Notes under the pieces: model-generated
What the model was told of the DNA's origin: nothing
Seen by the model: only the letters and a program-made list of their open reading frames with translations
The model's database searches: none
Shown here: piece after piece, positions 1 to 8,874 of the stretch
How positions within the stretch are numbered: position 1 is the stretch's first letter
Layout: each line of letters begins with the position of its first letter
Made by a program: the position numbers and the translations under genes
NCBI RefSeq assembly: GCF_013044515.1
Contig: NZ_JABEPR010000002.1
Span: forward strand, 744,001 to 808,000
Length of the DNA: 64,000 nt
From: Sphingomonas sp. ID1715
Lineage (GTDB): Bacteria; Pseudomonadota; Alphaproteobacteria; Sphingomonadales; Sphingomonadaceae
Reading direction: 5' to 3'

Positions 1-297
1 GGCCTTGTTGAGCCCGGTCAGGCCGCCATAATGCCGCTCGTTGAGCCGCCAGTCCTTCTCCTCCGGCAGCCACAAGCGCCCCATGGCCTCCAGCGCCAGG
101 TGCAAGGTCTTGATCGCGCGGGTCTGGAAGCTGGTGAAGCACAGGTCGAAATCCAGGCCGCGCGCCTTCATCAGCGCGCCGGCCTCGCGCGCTTCGCGCA
201 CGCCCTGCTCGGTCAGGTCGACGTCCCACCAGCCGGTGAAGCGGTTTTCCAGGTTCCAGGCCGACTGGCCATGGCGGATCAGAACGAGCGTCGGCAT
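1..297 (-). CDS. gpmA: 2,3-bisphosphoglycerate-dependent phosphoglycerate mutase (N-terminal part, cut by window edge)
   Basis: This is the first 99 residues of the glycolytic/gluconeogenic enzyme that interconverts 3- and 2-phosphoglycerate in the cytoplasm. The phosphohistidine motif RHGQS is at residues 8-12, with His9 as the expected phospho-acceptor. The sequence [12 protein letters not shown] (17-28), Arg60 in FQTRAIKT and the catalytic Glu87 in LNERHYGG all follow the family pattern. The frame is still open at base 1, so about 130 C-terminal residues lie outside the window. The start is the ATG whose complement is at 295-297; the product begins [10 protein letters not shown] with no plausible upstream start. 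The M14 peptidase gene lies 22 bases upstream on the same strand, but a shared function is not evident. Confidence 0.95.
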   Translation of the reverse strand, partial: MPTLVLIRHGQSAWNLENRFTGWWDVDLTEQGVREAREAGALMKARGLDFDLCFTSFQTRAIKTLHLALEAMGRLWLPEEKDWRLNERHYGGLTGLNKA

Positions 298-319
298 GAT
301 CTTCCTTCGTCGGGGTTGG

Positions 320-1438
320 TCAGAGCGCGTCGATCATCGCCGCGAGATTGTCGAGGCAGTCGTGCGCCAGCCGCTTGCAGCGTTCGGGCGACCAGCCGAA
401 CTCCGGATCGGAATTGTCGTCATGATCCTTGAACGGCATTTCGAGCGTCATCGACACCGCGCCATAGCGCTCGGCCAGTTGTGTCGTCGACATCGACATA
501 TTGGCCTTGCCCGGCGGCGCCACTTCATAGCCCTTGGCGATCTGGAAATCGGGCGAACGCTCCGCCAGCGTGTCGCGGAAGCGCGTGAACAGCGCGCCCT
601 TGGCCGGATCGAACGACGGAATACCCTCGAAGCCGGCGATAAAATTGGCCGGGATCGCCTCGTCGCCATGCACGTCCATCGCAAAGTCGACGCCGGTCGC
701 ATCCATTGCGTCGCGCACCGCCAGCACTTCCGGGCTGCGCTCGGCCGAGGGCGCGTGCCATTCGCGGTTGAGGTTCACGCCGGCAGCGTTGGTGCGCAGA
801 TGGCCGCGGAAGCTGCCATCCGGGTTCATGTTCGGCACGATGTTGAAGGTGGCGGCGGCGAGCAGCGCGCGGCTGGTCGCGTCGGCGGGATCGGTGAGCT
901 TTTCAAGCGCACCTTCCATCCACCATTCGGCCATGCTCTCGCCCGGATGCTGGCGCGCATAGAGCCAGACCTGCTTCGCGCCCGTGCCGAGCGTCAGGCA
1001 ATCGAGCGGGCGGCCGTCGAGCGTCCTGGTCAACTCCCGCTGGGTGACGCCGGGACGCGCGGCGATGCGCGCCACCAGATCATAATGCCGCTCCATCGAA
1101 TAAGGGGCGAAATAGGCGACCCAGAGCGCGTTCGTCTGCGGACGGACGGTGATGGTGAGCACGCGATCCTGGTAGCTGGTGTCCGCCTGGCGCCAGGTCT
1201 CCCGATCCTCCGAGACGCGCGCGCGGTAGCCGGGCCAGCCGAGCGGATAGGCGGAGCCGGCAGTATTGGTGATGCGCAGCGTCAACTCGCGTCCGGCCGC
1301 ATTGCCGACGCGGAAGTGGAACCATTGGTAGAAGTCGGACCGGTGGTCGGTCTCGATCTCGAGATCGGCTTCGGTGCCGGAAATGGACAGGACGCGAATG
1401 TTACCGCTGTCGAAAGCGCTCGTGATGCTGAAGCTCAT
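320..1438 (-). CDS. M14 family zinc carboxypeptidase, cytosolic carboxypeptidase-like
   Basis: A 372-residue metallocarboxypeptidase. Residues 1-120 form the beta-rich domain that precedes the catalytic domain in cytosolic carboxypeptidases (Pepdidase_M14_N type). The catalytic domain shows zinc ligands His164 and Glu167 (HPGE) and His257 (DVHGDE). It also has the substrate-binding NPDG (205-208) and NREW (224-227) and the general base Glu333 in TLEMPF. No signal peptide is visible, which fits a cytoplasmic enzyme trimming C-terminal residues from peptides or proteins; the substrate is unknown. The ATG at 1438 begins MSFSITSAF and overlaps the stop of the upstream lipoprotein gene by ATGA, implying translational coupling. 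A longer frame upstream is only read-through over that gene. Confidence 0.9.
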   Translation of the reverse strand: MSFSITSAFDSGNIRVLSISGTEADLEIETDHRSDFYQWFHFRVGNAAGRELTLRITNTAGSAYPLGWPGYRARVSEDRETWRQADTSYQDRVLTITVRPQTNALWVAYFAPYSMERHYDLVARIAARPGVTQRELTRTLDGRPLDCLTLGTGAKQVWLYARQHPGESMAEWWMEGALEKLTDPADATSRALLAAATFNIVPNMNPDGSFRGHLRTNAAGVNLNREWHAPSAERSPEVLAVRDAMDATGVDFAMDVHGDEAIPANFIAGFEGIPSFDPAKGALFTRFRDTLAERSPDFQIAKGYEVAPPGKANMSMSTTQLAERYGAVSMTLEMPFKDHDDNSDPEFGWSPERCKRLAHDCLDNLAAMIDAL

Positions 1439-2013
1439 CGGATGCTGATAGTGCGCCCCGACTCTCCCGGAAAGTCCCTGAACAACGCCGCGGCCAGCCT
1501 TTCGGCAAGCACGGCGGAATCCCGCTCCGACGCTTCGCCGCGCGCGCGACCTTCCCACACCACAGTCTGATCCGATCGGCGCTTCAGCTGCACCGAAATC
1601 TGCGTCCCGACCACGAGGCCGCCCCGGTCGCCGCCCAGGCCGAAGCTGATGCCGCCACCCACGCCGCTGCTCCAGCCACCGGTGCCGCCGCCGATGCCGA
1701 TCGACACGGGGGAGCCGCCGCCCACCCGCTCGCGGGTGCCGGAACGGATGTCGAGCACGGCGACGTAGAGGCTCTGGCCCACGCCATCCACTTCCGCATA
1801 GCCGAGCCGCCGCAGCTGGTTCGCGACGGCGCTGGCATAGCTGTTGAACTCCATGCCGCTCGGGGCGCCGGGCGCCGGCTCGACCGCCACCGTGCCGCGC
1901 TCATTGACCTGGCCGAGATGGAAGCGCGTGACCTCGACCGGAGACATGGGCGTGGTGCAGGCGCCGAGCGCGATGAGCGGCAGGAGCAGCGGGGCGAAAC
2001 GGCGTCCAGTCAT
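1435..2013 (-). CDS. DUF4136-type lipoprotein
   Basis: A 192-residue predicted lipoprotein. The N-terminus is a short basic and hydrophobic signal ending in a lipobox-like LGAC with Cys19. The body resembles DUF4136 proteins: a conserved phrase near residue 30, then an [18 protein letters not shown] segment that looks like a short helical repeat, and a Gly-rich stretch with repeated SIGIGG/SFGLGG strands at about 105-140. The function of this family is unknown; an envelope location is inferred. The start at 2013 is preceded by GGGATC about eight bases upstream. Its stop overlaps the start of the M14 peptidase gene, so the two form an operon. It is divergent from rpmJ across 125 bases. Confidence 0.8.
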   Translation of the reverse strand: MTGRRFAPLLLPLIALGACTTPMSPVEVTRFHLGQVNERGTVAVEPAPGAPSGMEFNSYASAVANQLRRLGYAEVDGVGQSLYVAVLDIRSGTRERVGGGSPVSIGIGGGTGGWSSGVGGGISFGLGGDRGGLVVGTQISVQLKRRSDQTVVWEGRARGEASERDSAVLAERLAAALFRDFPGESGRTISIR

Positions 2014-2138
2014 CTTGTTGATCCCTTTCAGACACCTAGATAACGATTCGTCAGCGTAATTAGCTGCATGGTTGACGCGCGGGACCCGCTCGACTAGGCG
2101 GGCGCGTCCGATTTCCAGCCCAGATTCGAGCAAGAACA

Positions 2139-2264
2139 ATGAAGATCGTCAATTCCCTGAAGTCGCTCAAGGATCGTCATCGCGACAATCGCGTGATTCG
2201 TCGTCGCGGCCGCATCTATGTGATCAACAAGACCAACCGCCGCTTCAAGGCCCGCCAGGGCTAA
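2139..2264 (+). CDS. rpmJ: 50S ribosomal protein L36 (41-residue form)
   Basis: A very short, strongly basic protein of 41 residues starting [10 protein letters not shown] and ending NRRFKARQG. It matches the long, zinc-ligand-free L36 (YkgO-like) common in alphaproteobacteria: only this form has the [10 protein letters not shown] segment, and the four zinc-binding residues of classical L36 are absent. L36 binds 23S rRNA in the large subunit. The gene lies alone, away from the spc operon, as usual for this paralogue. It has no canonical Shine-Dalgarno; AGCAAGAACA precedes the ATG. A TTGACG at 2072-2077 could be a -35 box, but no good -10 follows. The HAD gene begins six bases after its stop. 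Confidence 0.93.
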   Translation: MKIVNSLKSLKDRHRDNRVIRRRGRIYVINKTNRRFKARQG

Positions 2265-2270
2265 GCTCCG

Positions 2271-2876
2271 GTGGCTGTGCGCGGCGTCGTCTTCGACGTC
2301 GGCAACGTCCTCTTCACCTGGGACCCGCGGTTCCTTTACGAGCGCCTGATCGACGACGATCGGGCGCTCGATGCGTTTCTGCGCGAGGTCGTCACCCATG
2401 AGTGGCATTTTCAGCACGATGCCGGCCGGCCCTTCGCCGAGACCAGCGCGGAACTCGTCGCCGCGCATCCGCAGCATCGCGAGCTCATCGAACTCTGGGG
2501 TCCGCGCTTCAACGAGAGCCTGGGCCCGGCCGTCGCCGGCATGATCGCGCTGGTGGAAGAGCTCGACGCCGCCGCCGTGCCGCTGTTCGCGATCACCAAT
2601 TTCAGCGACGAGTTCTGGGCGCCGTTCCGCGACACCCAGCCGGTGTTCGACCGATTCCGCGACATCGTCGTCTCGGGGACCGAACGCCTGGTGAAGCCGC
2701 ACCGCGAGATCTACGAACTGGCGCTCCGCCGGTTCGGCATGCCGGCCGACGAGTTGATCTTCATCGACGATCGTGCGGAGAATGTCGCGGGTGCCGAGGC
2801 CGTCGGCATGCGCGGGCACCTGTTCCGCGACGCGGCGACGCTCAGAGCGGAACTGCGCAAGCTCAAGCTTCTTTAG
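2271..2876 (+). CDS. HAD superfamily phosphatase (YihX-like)
   Basis: A 201-residue HAD subfamily IA hydrolase. Motif I is FDVGNVL with nucleophile Asp9; the usual acid two residues later is Gly, as in glucose-1-phosphatase (YihX)-like members. Motif II is Thr109 in ITNFSD, motif III is Lys142 in RLVKPHREIY, and motif IV is Asp166-Asp167 in FIDDRAEN. A helical cap domain fills residues 18-95. Such enzymes dephosphorylate small sugar phosphates or related metabolites; the substrate here is not identifiable. The start is GTG, six bases after rpmJ, with an AGGG inside the rpmJ end as possible ribosome site, so the two are probably co-transcribed. A palindromic repeat begins 10 bases after the stop. 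Confidence 0.85.
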   Translation: MAVRGVVFDVGNVLFTWDPRFLYERLIDDDRALDAFLREVVTHEWHFQHDAGRPFAETSAELVAAHPQHRELIELWGPRFNESLGPAVAGMIALVEELDAAAVPLFAITNFSDEFWAPFRDTQPVFDRFRDIVVSGTERLVKPHREIYELALRRFGMPADELIFIDDRAENVAGAEAVGMRGHLFRDAATLRAELRKLKLL

Positions 2877-2886
2877 GCTGCCGAGT

Positions 2887-2964
2887 CCGCTCGTCCCGAG
2901 CGAAGTCGAGGGGCGCATCGCAGAGTTGGGACCACCGCCCCTCGACTTCGCTCGGGACGAGCGG
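2887..2964. repeat. Palindromic repeat with perfect 29-bp arms
   Basis: Two perfectly complementary 29-base arms (2887-2915 and 2936-2964, core CTCGTCCCGAGCGAAGTCGA) flank a 20-base loop. The unit fills the gap between the HAD gene and the serine hydrolase and ends 13 bases before the latter's ATG. Such arms are typical of REP-like elements in sphingomonads (recollection, not a search). It could form a hairpin in the transcript. No second copy of this family lies in the window. Confidence 0.9.
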
Positions 2965-2977
2965 ATAGGGTCGTTGC

Positions 2978-4342
2978 ATGCGCTTTCTTCTCGCTCTGGC
3001 CCTTGTCGCCAGCCCTGCCGTGGCTGCCCCCCTCACCCCTGCCCAGCTCGCGCAGATCGACCGCATTGCGGCGGACGCGCTGAAGCAGACGGGCGTACCA
3101 TCCGCCTCCGTCGCGGTCGTCACCGACGGCAAACTCCAATTCGCCAAGGCCTATGGCCGCCAGCGCAGCGACTCCGCGCCCGCGAGCACCGCCGCGGCCT
3201 ATCCGATCGCGTCCATGTCGAAGCAGATCACGGCGGCCGCGATCCTGCTGCTTGCCGAGGACGGCAAGCTGTCGCTCGACGACCTCGTGTCGAAATACCT
3301 CCCCGACCTCACCGACGCCGACCAGATCACGATCCGACAGCTGCTTAGCCACACCTCCGGATACCGCGACTACTGGCCGCAAAATTACGCATTCTCGGCC
3401 ATGTTCACCCCGGTCCAGCCGCAAGGGATCCTGGATCGCTGGGCGAAGCAGCCGCTCGACTTCGCGCCCGGCAGCCAGTGGCAATATTCGAACACCGGCT
3501 TCGTGGCCGCCGGCCAGATCGTCGAGAAGGTCTCGGGCGAGCCGTTCATGCGCTTCGTCCAGCGCCGCATCTTCCAGCCATTGAGCATGAAGGTCGGTGA
3601 CGCCGATCTCGACCTCACGCCGCGCGATGCGCAGCCCTTCACGCGCTATGCCTTGGGGCCGGTCAGGCCAGCCAAGCCCGTGAAGCCCGGCTGGCTCTAT
3701 GCGGCGGGCCAGCTCGCGACCACGCCCGGCGAGTGGGCGAAGTGGAGCCTGGCACGCATCAACCGCACGCTGCTGAAGCCCGCCAGTTGGGCCGAACAGG
3801 AGCAGGAGATCATCCTCACCACCGGCAAGGGCTCCGGCTATGGACTCGGCGTGTTCACCGACGAGGTGCGCGGCCACAAGCGCGTCCATCATGGCGGCGC
3901 CGCCGTCGGCTATTTGTCCGAGGACCGGGTCTATCCCGATGATCGCGCCGCGGTGATCGTGTTCGTCAATGCGGAATTCGGCGATGCGCATACCGCCATC
4001 GCGGATCGCATCGAAGGCATCATCCTGGGCCAGGACCCCGACACGGCCGCCGCCCGCGCACTGTTCGACCAATTGCGTCGTGGTCAGCCCGACCAGTCCC
4101 GCTACACCGCCAACTTCAACGCATACCTGACACCGCAGGTCATTGCCGATCAGCGCGATAGCCTGATGCCTCTCGGCGAGCCGCAAAGCTTCGTCCGGTT
4201 GCGCCCGGCGCGGCTGCGCGGTGGCTTTACGTCCGAAGTGTTCGAGGTGCGCTATCCGAACCGCAAACTGCTGATCAGCATGCGCGCCGAGCCGAACGGC
4301 GGCAAGGTCGAGGAGTTCCTGATCTACCCGGAGGCGGAGTGA
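2978..4342 (+). CDS. Secreted serine hydrolase, beta-lactamase class C / D-aminopeptidase family
   Basis: A 454-residue protein with an N-terminal signal peptide (1-17, cleavage near AVAA-PL). It has the serine beta-lactamase-like fold: SxxK motif S79-M-S-K82, the Tyr-Ser-Asn motif at 170-172, and HHGG at 304-307 in place of the KTG box. This Pfam Beta-lactamase family includes class C beta-lactamases, EstB-type esterases and peptidases; the HxG variant is more usual for peptidases and esterases than for antibiotic-hydrolysing AmpC. A C-terminal domain of about 110 residues follows. Periplasmic location is inferred. The ATG follows a palindromic repeat directly. Its stop overlaps a possible GTG of the next gene. 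Confidence 0.85.
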   Translation: MRFLLALALVASPAVAAPLTPAQLAQIDRIAADALKQTGVPSASVAVVTDGKLQFAKAYGRQRSDSAPASTAAAYPIASMSKQITAAAILLLAEDGKLSLDDLVSKYLPDLTDADQITIRQLLSHTSGYRDYWPQNYAFSAMFTPVQPQGILDRWAKQPLDFAPGSQWQYSNTGFVAAGQIVEKVSGEPFMRFVQRRIFQPLSMKVGDADLDLTPRDAQPFTRYALGPVRPAKPVKPGWLYAAGQLATTPGEWAKWSLARINRTLLKPASWAEQEQEIILTTGKGSGYGLGVFTDEVRGHKRVHHGGAAVGYLSEDRVYPDDRAAVIVFVNAEFGDAHTAIADRIEGIILGQDPDTAAARALFDQLRRGQPDQSRYTANFNAYLTPQVIADQRDSLMPLGEPQSFVRLRPARLRGGFTSEVFEVRYPNRKLLISMRAEPNGGKVEEFLIYPEAE

Positions 4343-4344
4343 CG

Positions 4345-4755
4345 ATGCGCTACTGGATCCTGCGCTCAGAACCCGACGTCTATGGCTGGGATGATCTGGT
4401 GCGCGACGGCACCACCGAATGGGACGGCATCCGCAACTACACCGCCCGCAACTTCCTGAAGGAAATGGCCGTCGGCGACCGCGCCTTCTTCTATCATTCC
4501 AACAAGGAGAAGGCGGCCGTCGGCATCATGGAAATCACCCGCACCTGGCGCCCGGATGGCGAGAAGGACGAATGGGCCTCGGTCGCGGTGAAGCCGGTCA
4601 AGAAGCTGCCGCGCCCGGTCACCCTCGCAGAAATCAAGGCCGAACCGCGCCTCGCCAAGCTCGAGATGATCCGCCAGTCCCGCCTGTCGGTCACGCCGGT
4701 CCGGGAGGAAGAGTGGAAGGTAATCATAGAGATGAGCGAACTCCCGCCGGGTTGA
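4345..4755 (+). CDS. EVE domain protein
   Basis: A 136-residue single EVE domain, a PUA-like fold that in other proteins binds modified bases in DNA or RNA (YTH/ASCH relatives). The opening MRYWILRSEPDVYGWDDL, the WDGIRNYTARN segment at about 30-40 and FFYHSN near residue 52 are characteristic. The family occurs in most alphaproteobacteria as a stand-alone cytoplasmic protein of unknown physiological role. A GTG at 4339 overlaps the stop of the preceding hydrolase gene, but the ATG at 4345 has better spacing to GGAGGCGG and gives the usual N-terminus. Probably co-transcribed with the hydrolase. Confidence 0.88.
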   Translation: MRYWILRSEPDVYGWDDLVRDGTTEWDGIRNYTARNFLKEMAVGDRAFFYHSNKEKAAVGIMEITRTWRPDGEKDEWASVAVKPVKKLPRPVTLAEIKAEPRLAKLEMIRQSRLSVTPVREEEWKVIIEMSELPPG

Positions 4756-4880
4756 AGGACCGGTTCTTTTGGACGCGGCATCTTACCCCGCGCACCCCCG
4801 CAGGCGTGGTCATGAAGGACCCGATTTACCTCGTCCTGGAAATTGCCTAGCTTCGAGCTGTCGGGGGGCGGGAGACGGAT

Positions 4881-5690
4881 ATGTCGCGCTTTCCTTGGCT
4901 GATCGGGATCACAAGTTTCGTATTTCTGAGCGCGTGTGGCGGCGGCTCTTCCGGCGAGGACGCTATCGTCGTCAATCCGCCAGGTCCAAAGCCCAGCCCC
5001 ACTCCCTCACCAACTCCGACACCGACGCCGACGCCGACTCCTTCACCGGGTGGTCAGCCGTCGATCGTGGCCGAATTCTCATTTGCAAACGACAGCAACG
5101 GCTTCCAGGCGAGCGCTGCCGACTATGCCACGGGGCAGGAGGCTGCCGTCGCACTGGCGGCGGCTCCCGAGCGCTTGCCGAGCCCGCTCGCTGCTCTCTC
5201 GGGCTATGCCGTGTCGGCCGCCAACCCTTCCAACGATGTGTTCTTCTACATCTGGAAGCTCGTGTCCGGCCTGACGCCCAACACCAGCTACAACGTCACG
5301 GTCAGCGTGCACTTCGCGACCAATGCGCCGCCGAACTGCCCCGGTTCGCCCGGCGAGAATGTCACATTGAAGGCGGGAGCCGTCGCTATCGCCCCGGCCA
5401 ATGTCACACAAGGCGGCCAGGTGAGCGTCAACTTCGACAAGGGTAATCAGGGTAGCGGCGGCGCCAACGCAGCCGTGCTGGGCAGCTTTGCACAAACAGC
5501 CGCGGCAGGAACTTGTGCCGCGCCTCTCTTCGCCGAGAAGACGCTGTCGACGAGCGGCGCCCCACCGCGAGTCACCTCGAACGCGAACGGCCAGGCCTGG
5601 CTCGTCATCGGCCTGGATTCCGCCTTTGCGGGCAGCACCAAGGTCTATTTCTTGGACGGCGCAGCGACCTTCTCGCCGACCACGAGCTGA
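4881..5690 (+). CDS. Predicted lipoprotein with Pro/Thr-rich linker
   Basis: A 269-residue protein with a lipoprotein signal (lipobox LSAC, Cys19, followed by GGGSS). Residues about 35-57 are a low-complexity linker of alternating Pro and Thr/Ser, encoded by a CCGACG-type hexamer run that could vary in length by slippage. The rest (about 60-269) is rich in Ser, Thr, Asn and Gly and predicted beta-sandwich-like, with DFSFANDSNGFQ-type opening strands; this is reminiscent of carbohydrate-binding or adhesin domains, but I do not recognise a family. An outer-membrane, possibly surface-exposed location is inferred. It has its own 125-base upstream gap and is convergent with typA. Confidence 0.75.
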   Translation: MSRFPWLIGITSFVFLSACGGGSSGEDAIVVNPPGPKPSPTPSPTPTPTPTPTPSPGGQPSIVAEFSFANDSNGFQASAADYATGQEAAVALAAAPERLPSPLAALSGYAVSAANPSNDVFFYIWKLVSGLTPNTSYNVTVSVHFATNAPPNCPGSPGENVTLKAGAVAIAPANVTQGGQVSVNFDKGNQGSGGANAAVLGSFAQTAAAGTCAAPLFAEKTLSTSGAPPRVTSNANGQAWLVIGLDSAFAGSTKVYFLDGAATFSPTTS

Positions 5691-5700
5691 GCAAGAACGA

Positions 5701-5720
5701 CCGGGCGGCTCCTCGCCCGG
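5701..5720. terminator. Hairpin between convergent genes (possible bidirectional terminator)
   Basis: Seven-base arms CCGGGCG and CGCCCGG flank a six-base loop in the 38-base gap between the lipoprotein stop and the typA stop. The stem is GC-only. Neither side has a long T-tract, so terminator function is inferred from position. Confidence 0.4.
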
Positions 5721-5728
5721 CTTACTCG

Positions 5729-7546
5729 TTACGCTGCCTTGGCGCGGCTCGCCCTTTTCCGCTCGTGAGGATCGAGATGGCGTTTGCGCAGCCGGATGCT
5801 CTTGGGCGTGACCTCGACCAGTTCGTCGTCGTCGATATAGGCGATCGCCTGTTCAAGCGTCAGGCGGCGCGGCGGGGTAAGGCGGATCGCATCATCCTTG
5901 CCGCCGGACGCACGGAAGTTGGTCAGCTGCTTGGACTTCATCGGATTGACCTCGAGGTCATCCGGCTTGGCATTCTCGCCGATGATGATGCCTTCGTAGA
6001 GCGGATCGCCCGGCGCCACCATCAGGATGCCGCGCTCTTCCAGCGCGTTCAGTGCATAGGCGTTCGCCTCGCCCGAACCATTTGAGATCAGCACGCCGTT
6101 CTTCCGGCCTTCGATCGAACCCTTGTACGGCCCGTATTTCTCGAACAGCCGGTTCATGATGCCGGTGCCGCGCGTGTCCGACAGGAACTCGCCATGATAG
6201 CCGATCAGGCCGCGCGAAGGCGCCGAGAAGGTGATGCGGGTCTTGCCGCCGCCAGAGGGGCGCATGTCGGTCATCTCGGCTTTGCGGATCGACATCTTCT
6301 CGACGACGGTGCCAGAATGCTCCTCGTCGACGTCGATCACGACCGTTTCATAGGGCTCTTCGCGGCCGTTCGGGCCGTCGCGGAACAGCACGCGCGGGCG
6401 GCTGATGCCAAGCTCGAACCCTTCGCGGCGCATGGTCTCGATCAGCACGCCGAGCTGAAGCTCGCCGCGGCCAGCGACCTCGAACGAGTCCTTATCCTCG
6501 CTTTCGGTCACCTTGATCGCCACGTTCGACTCCGCCTCGCGGAACAGCCGGTCGCGGATCATGCGGCTGGTCACCTTAGTGCCTTCGCGGCCGGCCATCG
6601 GGCTGTCGTTGACCGCAAAGCGCATGCTGAGCGTGGGCGGATCGATCGGCTGCGCGTGCAGCGGCTCGGTCACCGACGGATCGGCGATCGTGTTGGCGAC
6701 GGTGGCGACGGTCAGGCCAGCGATCGAAATAATGTCGCCCGCATTCGCCTCCTCGACAGGCACGCGCTCCAGCCCGCGGAACGACATGATCTTGGAGGCG
6801 CGGCCGGTCTCGACGACATTGCCGTCGCTGTCGAGCGCGTGGATGGGCATGTTGGTCTTGACCGATCCGGAGAAGACCAGGCCGGTCAGGATCCGGCCGA
6901 GGAAATTGTCGCGGTCGAGCAAAGTCACGAGGAATTTGAAAGGACCGTTCGGATCGGCGGAGGGCGCCGGCACATGCTCGACGATCTTGTTGAACAGCGG
7001 CGCCAGCGTGCCCTCGCGCGCCTCTGCGTCCTCCGACGCATAGCCGTTGCGGCCGGACGCGAAGAGCACCGGGAAGTCGAGCTGTTCGTCATTGGCCTCA
7101 AGGCTCACGAACAGGTCGAACACTTCGTCGAGCACTTCCTGCACACGGGCGTCCGAACGGTCGATCTTGTTGACGACCACGATCGGGCGAAGGCCCAGCG
7201 CCAGCGCCTTGCCGGTCACGAACTTGGTCTGCGGCATCGCGCCTTCGGACGAATCAACGAGCAGGATAACGCCGTCGACCATCGACAGGATGCGCTCCAC
7301 CTCGCCGCCGAAATCGGCGTGGCCGGGCGTGTCGACGATGTTGATCCGCGTGCCCTCCCAATCGACGGACGTGCACTTGGCGAGGATGGTGATGCCCCGC
7401 TCCTTCTCGAGATCGTTCGAGTCCATCGCGCGTTCCTCGACGCGCTGGTTGTCGCGGAAGGTGCCGGACTGGCGGAACAGCTGGTCGACCAGCGTGGTCT
7501 TGCCATGATCGACGTGCGCGATGATGGCCACGTTGCGGAGGCTCAT
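5729..7546 (-). CDS. typA: Ribosome-associated translational GTPase TypA/BipA
   Basis: A 605-residue translation-factor GTPase acting on the ribosome, linked to 50S assembly and stress adaptation. G-domain motifs are G1 HVDHGKTT (11-18), the switch I region ERGITI (49-54), G3 DTPGHADF (72-79) and G4 NKID (126-129). Domain II, the EF-G-like domains III and V, and the TypA-specific C-terminal domain ([19 protein letters not shown] and [18 protein letters not shown] regions) follow in order. Full length for the family. The start at 7546 ([15 protein letters not shown]) is preceded by AGGATTATCA. It appears monocistronic, facing the lipoprotein gene downstream. Confidence 0.97.
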   Translation of the reverse strand: MSLRNVAIIAHVDHGKTTLVDQLFRQSGTFRDNQRVEERAMDSNDLEKERGITILAKCTSVDWEGTRINIVDTPGHADFGGEVERILSMVDGVILLVDSSEGAMPQTKFVTGKALALGLRPIVVVNKIDRSDARVQEVLDEVFDLFVSLEANDEQLDFPVLFASGRNGYASEDAEAREGTLAPLFNKIVEHVPAPSADPNGPFKFLVTLLDRDNFLGRILTGLVFSGSVKTNMPIHALDSDGNVVETGRASKIMSFRGLERVPVEEANAGDIISIAGLTVATVANTIADPSVTEPLHAQPIDPPTLSMRFAVNDSPMAGREGTKVTSRMIRDRLFREAESNVAIKVTESEDKDSFEVAGRGELQLGVLIETMRREGFELGISRPRVLFRDGPNGREEPYETVVIDVDEEHSGTVVEKMSIRKAEMTDMRPSGGGKTRITFSAPSRGLIGYHGEFLSDTRGTGIMNRLFEKYGPYKGSIEGRKNGVLISNGSGEANAYALNALEERGILMVAPGDPLYEGIIIGENAKPDDLEVNPMKSKQLTNFRASGGKDDAIRLTPPRRLTLEQAIAYIDDDELVEVTPKSIRLRKRHLDPHERKRASRAKAA

Positions 7547-7629
7547 TGATAATCCTGGATTTGAGCGGGAGTTGGCCGCCCCTTAGCGCAAATGCTGCGC
7601 TGCGGAAAGATGGCTTCTCCCCGCCTCGC

Positions 7630-8238
7630 TCAAAGCTGCAGGTCGCCGTCGCGGAGCCGCCGCTCCAGCGTCGCCCGCATCGACACCGGTGCCGAACGAT
7701 GTCGAGTCTGACGCCGACGCCAGACCAGGAGTCCGCTGCCTAATCCAGCAATGACGAACAAGGCCAGCCACGATGCGCGCTGGGTCGCAGATCGGTCGCT
7801 TGCGACGGCATTGGCAGGATAGTCGAAGGCGACGATTGCATGGTGGGATGCGCGGGACAGGGTGATGGACGCCGCCTGATCGAAGCGGCTCCAGCGCGCC
7901 TGTCCGGCCTGGTCGGGCTGTCCATAACGGCCGATCAGCAACGCCAGGGCACGCGAATAATCGCGCGGGTCGAGCATGATCTCGAGCCGTTTTGCCCGGC
8001 CGGCGGGGTTCAGGGCGATGGTCGCACCATCGATGGACGCGCCGCCGAAGCTTGGACGATCAAGAGCGCATTTGCCGTCCGCCGAACAGTCCGCGATCTC
8101 GGCGCGCCCGCTCAGATCGGCACGGCCGTCGATGTCGCCGAAGACGAGCGGCTCGGCGACCGCCGGCGGGGCGAAGCCGAGGCTCAAGTAGGCGACGAAT
8201 AAGGCCGAACTCCCACGCAACCGGTCCAACTCCTCCAC
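7630..8238 (-). CDS. Hypothetical protein with signal peptide and C-terminal membrane anchor
   Basis: A 202-residue protein I do not recognise. Residues 11-28 form a hydrophobic signal ending PAVA-EP. The mature part has two cysteines, C51 and C57, that could form a disulfide. Residues 156-173 form one transmembrane helix followed by an Arg-rich cytoplasmic tail. The topology is therefore an exported domain anchored at its C-terminus. The annotated start is GTG; a TTG six codons downstream has a GGAGGAG at a better distance, so the N-terminus is uncertain. It follows tdk on the same strand by 39 bases and may be in the nadE-gltX-tdk operon. Confidence 0.6.
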   Translation of the reverse strand: MEELDRLRGSSALFVAYLSLGFAPPAVAEPLVFGDIDGRADLSGRAEIADCSADGKCALDRPSFGGASIDGATIALNPAGRAKRLEIMLDPRDYSRALALLIGRYGQPDQAGQARWSRFDQAASITLSRASHHAIVAFDYPANAVASDRSATQRASWLALFVIAGLGSGLLVWRRRQTRHRSAPVSMRATLERRLRDGDLQL

Positions 8239-8277
8239 GCGATCTCATGCAACTACGCGCAGACCGCAGGAAAGGCT

Positions 8278-8874
8278 TCAGCCGCCCGGTGCTTCCTGGC
8301 CCCGCCACTGCTCCATGAAGTGCTTGCGGCAGAGGGCAACATAGCGGTCGTTGCCGCCTATCTCGGTCTGTTCGCCATGGCGCACGGCGCGGCCTTCGGC
8401 ATCGACCCGCAGGTTCATCGTCGCCTTGCGCCCGCACCCGCACACGGCCTTCAGCTCGACCAGCACGTCGGCGAGCGCCAACAGGCATTTGCTCCCCTCG
8501 AACAGCTCGGCACGGAAATCGGTGCGCAAGCCATAGGCGAGGACCGGGATGCCGATCTCGTCAGCGACGCTGGCAAGCTGCAGCACCTGATCGCGGGTCA
8601 GAAACTGGGCTTCGTCGATCAGCACGCAGGCGAGCGGTCGCGCCGCGTGTTCCGCGGCGATCGCAGCGTGCATGTCCGTCTGCGGATCGAAGCTGTTCGC
8701 CGGCGCGTCGATTCCGATCCGGGAAGTGATCACGCCGGCGTCATAGCGATCGTCGATCGCGGCGGTGAACAGCATCGTGTGCATGCCGCGCTCGCGATAA
8801 TTGAAGTCCGCCTGCAGCAGCGTCGTCGATTTGCCCGCGTTCATCGATGCATAATAGAAATAAAGCTTAGCCAT
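8278..8874 (-). CDS. tdk: Thymidine kinase (type II)
   Basis: A 198-residue cytoplasmic kinase that phosphorylates thymidine to dTMP in pyrimidine salvage. The P-loop is MNAGKST (11-17), the Walker B/catalytic site is DEAQ (87-90, Glu88 as base), and the lasso zinc site is C145, C147, C182 and H185, the last pair in CRKH. Length and motif order match type II (TK1-like) enzymes. The start overlaps the end of gltX by eight bases, so the two are translationally linked. The functional relation to gltX is not obvious. Confidence 0.96.
   Translation of the reverse strand: MAKLYFYYASMNAGKSTTLLQADFNYRERGMHTMLFTAAIDDRYDAGVITSRIGIDAPANSFDPQTDMHAAIAAEHAARPLACVLIDEAQFLTRDQVLQLASVADEIGIPVLAYGLRTDFRAELFEGSKCLLALADVLVELKAVCGCGRKATMNLRVDAEGRAVRHGEQTEIGGNDRYVALCRKHFMEQWRGQEAPGG

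Noticed and set aside
2072-2100. Promoter for rpmJ
   Set aside because: TTGACG is a fair -35, but 17 bases on only TAGGCG is found, a poor -10.
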